This document shows, piece by piece, positions 32,558-34,403 of a stretch of 34,403 nt of DNA. This stretch comes from an uncultured Clostridium sp. (GTDB lineage: Bacteria > Bacillota > Clostridia > Lachnospirales > Lachnospiraceae): NCBI GenBank assembly GCA_900541315.1, contig UQJF01000013.1, positions 1 to 34,403 on the forward strand, read 5' to 3'. A model generated the notes under the pieces. The model made no database searches. It saw only the letters and a program-made list of their open reading frames with translations, and was not told the origin of the DNA. Every line of letters starts with the position of its first letter. The stretch's first letter is position 1. Position numbers and translations under genes: made by a program.

Positions 32558-33232
32558 TTATCCGCTGATGCCGGTGATCCGTTCATCAGCTGCCAGCTTT
32601 AACAGCATTGCATTCTTATCATATAAAGGCGGATACACTACTTCCATTTCTATCTTTGTGCCATTCTTGCCTTTTCCCACCTTCAGATTTGAAATCTTGA
32701 CCTTTTCTTCTGAAAAATGCGTCTGGATATCCACGATCACATTTTCATAATCCGTACAGGTCATTTTAAGAAAACCGCGGATCGGCTCCGCAGTAAGGAA
32801 AGAAGTTCTGTGAAGGATCTCCTGGATCGCCACTACCAGGATACCGGCGCAGACACCAATACCATACTTTCCTGCTCCCACTGCCATTCCCACACCAGCT
32901 GTAGTCCAAAGTCCCGCTGCTGTAGTCAGACCGCTTACTGTATTATTTCGCACAAAGATCACACCTGCACCCAGAAAACCTACACCAGATACGATCTGTG
33001 CCGCCACACGGGATGAATCTACCTTTTCTACATCGTAAAAACCATACTTGGATACTACCATCATAAGCGCCGCCCCCAGCGCTACGATAGCATGAGTCCT
33101 CATACCTGCGCTTTTATCACGGTTTTTTCGCTCATAGCCGATCATATATCCCAGTATACTGGCTACGATAACACGTAAAAACAACTCCGCATCTGACGGT
33201 ATTCCTATTTTTGTGATCATTTCTGCTACCAT
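32558..33232 (-). CDS. MgtC/SapB-family membrane protein
   Basis: A 224-residue protein with four or five N-terminal membrane helices and the MgtC signature: SILGYMIGYERKNRDKSAGMRTHAIVALGAAL, then GVGFLGAGVIFVRNN and TTAAGLWTTAGVGMAVGAGKY. The C-terminal soluble part (about 150-224) looks like an ACT-like domain. Family members are linked to low-Mg2+ growth and to inhibition of F-type ATPase in pathogens; most Firmicutes members are uncharacterised. The start is ATG 33232, 8 nt after GGAGG. An upstream in-frame ATG at 33247 would overlap that site. The promoter is at 33303-33331. Confidence 0.92.
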   Translation of the reverse strand: MVAEMITKIGIPSDAELFLRVIVASILGYMIGYERKNRDKSAGMRTHAIVALGAALMMVVSKYGFYDVEKVDSSRVAAQIVSGVGFLGAGVIFVRNNTVSGLTTAAGLWTTAGVGMAVGAGKYGIGVCAGILVVAIQEILHRTSFLTAEPIRGFLKMTCTDYENVIVDIQTHFSEEKVKISNLKVGKGKNGTKIEMEVVYPPLYDKNAMLLKLAADERITGISG

Positions 33233-33295
33233 TTTTAGTCCCTCCATTTCAGTCTGTTAAAATGTCACTTTTTACAATATTTCCCTGTTAAAATA

Positions 33296-33331
33296 ATGTT
33301 ATATTATAACATATTACAAGTATATTTTAAA
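33296..33331 (-). promoter_or_regulatory. promoter of mgtC-like gene under a palindrome
   Basis: TTTAAA (33331-33326), 17-bp spacer, TATAAT (33308-33303) on the minus strand. The -10 box is embedded in ATGTTATA-T-TATAACAT (33296-33312), a 17-bp interrupted palindrome that could be a repressor site or simply A/T-rich symmetry. The interval 33233-33510 otherwise has no gene. Confidence 0.5.
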
Positions 33332-33510
33332 GTAATATGGAAACAGAAATTTACATTTTCTTTACATAGTTTCAGGGAATAAAAACCTTAAAGGAATCTT
33401 AATTGAATTTTCTTTACCAGAATGTTACCATCAACATAGAATCACCTATATCACCTGTTTTGGAACTATTCTGAAACAGACTGAGATATAAGAACATAAA
33501 GGAGAGTGTT

Positions 33511-34161
33511 ATGATCATGAAAAAAAGACATGCATATAATCTTGCGATCCTGCTTGCAGCCGGTACTATTATGATATCCGCCTGCGGCAAAAAACCAGAT
33601 GCGCCTGCTGATACAACAGTACCTGCACAGACCGAAAGCCAGACTGAGACTTCTGCCGAAGGAACTTCCAGCCCGGAAGAAACTTCATCTGAAACGCAGG
33701 TTCCGGAAGATACAGAAAGCAGCAAATTCTATATGCTCCAGGGAACCATTACAAAAACTGAAAAAGACGGCTCTGCATTTACCTTACTGGCTGACGACGG
33801 AAAAGAGTATAAGATTGCTCTTTCTGATATTCATGATGTAGAAACAGAGATTGAAAAGAACACCCAGATCGCCATCGCCTGTATGAAGGACCCTTCCGGC
33901 GATCCCGAAAAAAGCACCTACATTTGTGCCTTCCCAGAGCAGGAGGAATGGACCATCTCTACCGATGAAGGCATCACTACCAGCAACGCCATGAGTACCT
34001 TCATGATCCAGACAACAGACGGCAGAGAAATCGGCTTTATCAAAGATAACTGCCCATCTGACGAAGATGCACTTACCAGTGACAGCGGGGATTCTGTGAT
34101 CGTCACTTACGTTACTTCTGATAATGCGAATTTCCCGTTGGAGATTCGCAAAGGGAAATAA
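33511..34161 (+). CDS. putative lipoprotein, unknown function
   Basis: A 216-residue secreted lipoprotein. A basic N-terminus (MIMKKRHAYN), hydrophobic core and lipobox MISAC put the lipidated Cys at about residue 28. Then comes a linker rich in Thr, Ser and Glu (about 30-70), typical of wall-spanning spacers. The remaining 145 residues form a small soluble beta-rich domain, beginning FYMLQGTITKTEKDGSAFTLL with another similar segment TFMIQTTDGREIGFI, perhaps two related OB-like halves. I do not recognise the family. The start at 33511 follows AAGGAG by 7 nt. It is divergent from the mgtC-like gene and ends at a terminator. Confidence 0.85.
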   Translation: MIMKKRHAYNLAILLAAGTIMISACGKKPDAPADTTVPAQTESQTETSAEGTSSPEETSSETQVPEDTESSKFYMLQGTITKTEKDGSAFTLLADDGKEYKIALSDIHDVETEIEKNTQIAIACMKDPSGDPEKSTYICAFPEQEEWTISTDEGITTSNAMSTFMIQTTDGREIGFIKDNCPSDEDALTSDSGDSVIVTYVTSDNANFPLEIRKGK

Positions 34162-34193
34162 AGCTTTAGCTTCTTTGTAGATGCAAGATAAGA

Positions 34194-34232
34194 AAAAACG
34201 AGTGGTAGTTTTATAGATCATCACTCGTTTTT
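34194..34232. terminator. bidirectional terminator
   Basis: AAAAACGAGTG (34194-34204) pairs with CACTCGTTTTT (34222-34232), giving a T-run on both strands. It ends the lipoprotein on the plus strand. On the minus strand it contains, in its loop, the stop codon of the edge frame at 34211-34213. Confidence 0.88.
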
Positions 34233-34381
34233 ATTAGTTCAAATATATCTTCATAATTAGGATTTAGTTCAATAGGGTCCGAAAGGGCTCCTCCATGTAT
34301 AAACGCATTCACGGCAATTTTGTCCATTTTGCTCCGCCGCCGATTAGTCAGGTCTCCGGCAAACTCGCTCACTGCGTTCGC
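34211..34381 (-). CDS. possible 3' end of a minus-strand gene at the window edge
   Basis: A minus-strand frame is open from 34381 to the TAA at 34211-34213. It reads about FAGDLTNRRRSKMDKIAVNA, then FIHGGALSDPIELNPNYEDI and FELIKTSDDL. An in-frame TGA lies at 34384-34382, so the gene would be a short one of at most 57 residues (possible starts GTG 34372 or ATG 34327) or is broken upstream. The ending in the loop of a good terminator suggests it was once real. I do not recognise it. Confidence 0.3.
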   Translation of the reverse strand, partial: ANAVSEFAGDLTNRRRSKMDKIAVNAFIHGGALSDPIELNPNYEDIFELIKTSDDL

Positions 34382-34403
34382 TCAAACAGTGCCTCCAACC
34401 TGC

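Noticed and set aside
1..34403. CRISPR arrays, tRNA/rRNA genes, prophage or toxin-antitoxin modules
   Set aside because: I scanned for regular spaced repeats, tRNA-like cloverleaf ends and the usual protein families and saw none.

Overview
The window looks like a gut-type Firmicutes chromosome fragment, most likely Lachnospiraceae. The basis is the type-A RNase P RNA, AGGAGG-type ribosome sites, NiaR, LuxS, ABC-F proteins, DUF4867, and group II intron and IS1182-type remnants. This is a family-level impression, not a database result. Bases 1-45 are not genomic: they are an Illumina Nextera i7 adapter ending in the 19-bp Tn5 mosaic end, so real sequence starts at 46.

Layout: (1) 46-1083, plus strand: the 3' part of rnpB, a terminator, a short doubtful ORF and the niacin regulator niaR. 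(2) 1170-3750: a LacI-family regulator followed by uxaC (glucuronate isomerase), with two near-identical palindromic operators on two back-to-back promoters. The plus-strand promoter leads into about 350 bp with no convincing gene. (3) 4117-8427, minus: an FAH-family hydrolase, mgsA and glgB in one probable operon. GlgB carries a lysine-rich repetitive C-terminal tail. (4) 8503-9524: a broken group II intron sitting just past a terminator-like hairpin and containing a truncated IS1182-family transposase. (5) 9592-20881, minus: a sugar-utilisation cluster of about 11 kb. In transcription order it has an MFS transporter, PfkB kinase, fucose/arabinose-isomerase-like protein, DUF4867 protein, aldose 1-epimerase, GPH symporter, ROK repressor, aldo/keto reductase, class II aldolase and a second, essentially identical aldo/keto reductase. 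(6) 20947-34161: housekeeping and accessory genes. These are a Ca2+-type P-ATPase with a terminator in its leader, an M20 peptidase, a GlgX-like protein that has lost its GH13 catalytic residues, an ABC-F protein, exoA, luxS, a second ABC-F protein, an MgtC-like membrane protein and a divergent lipoprotein. (7) 34194-34403: a bidirectional terminator and the possible 3' end of another minus-strand gene.

The most interesting parts are regions 5 and 6. The cluster has the logic import, mutarotation, isomerisation, phosphorylation, aldol cleavage to DHAP plus an aldehyde, and reduction of the aldehyde. That matches the step order of the E. coli yih sulfoquinovose (sulfo-EMP) cluster, which also has a GPH transporter, a mutarotase and a PfkB kinase. 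Here the aldolase and reductase are from other families, and no glycosidase is present. The substrate is unknown. The GlgX-like protein keeps an intact frame and a clear GH13 scaffold, but the nucleophile Asp, acid/base Glu and the conserved His-Asp pair are all replaced. It is probably a pseudoenzyme with a binding or regulatory role in glycogen metabolism.
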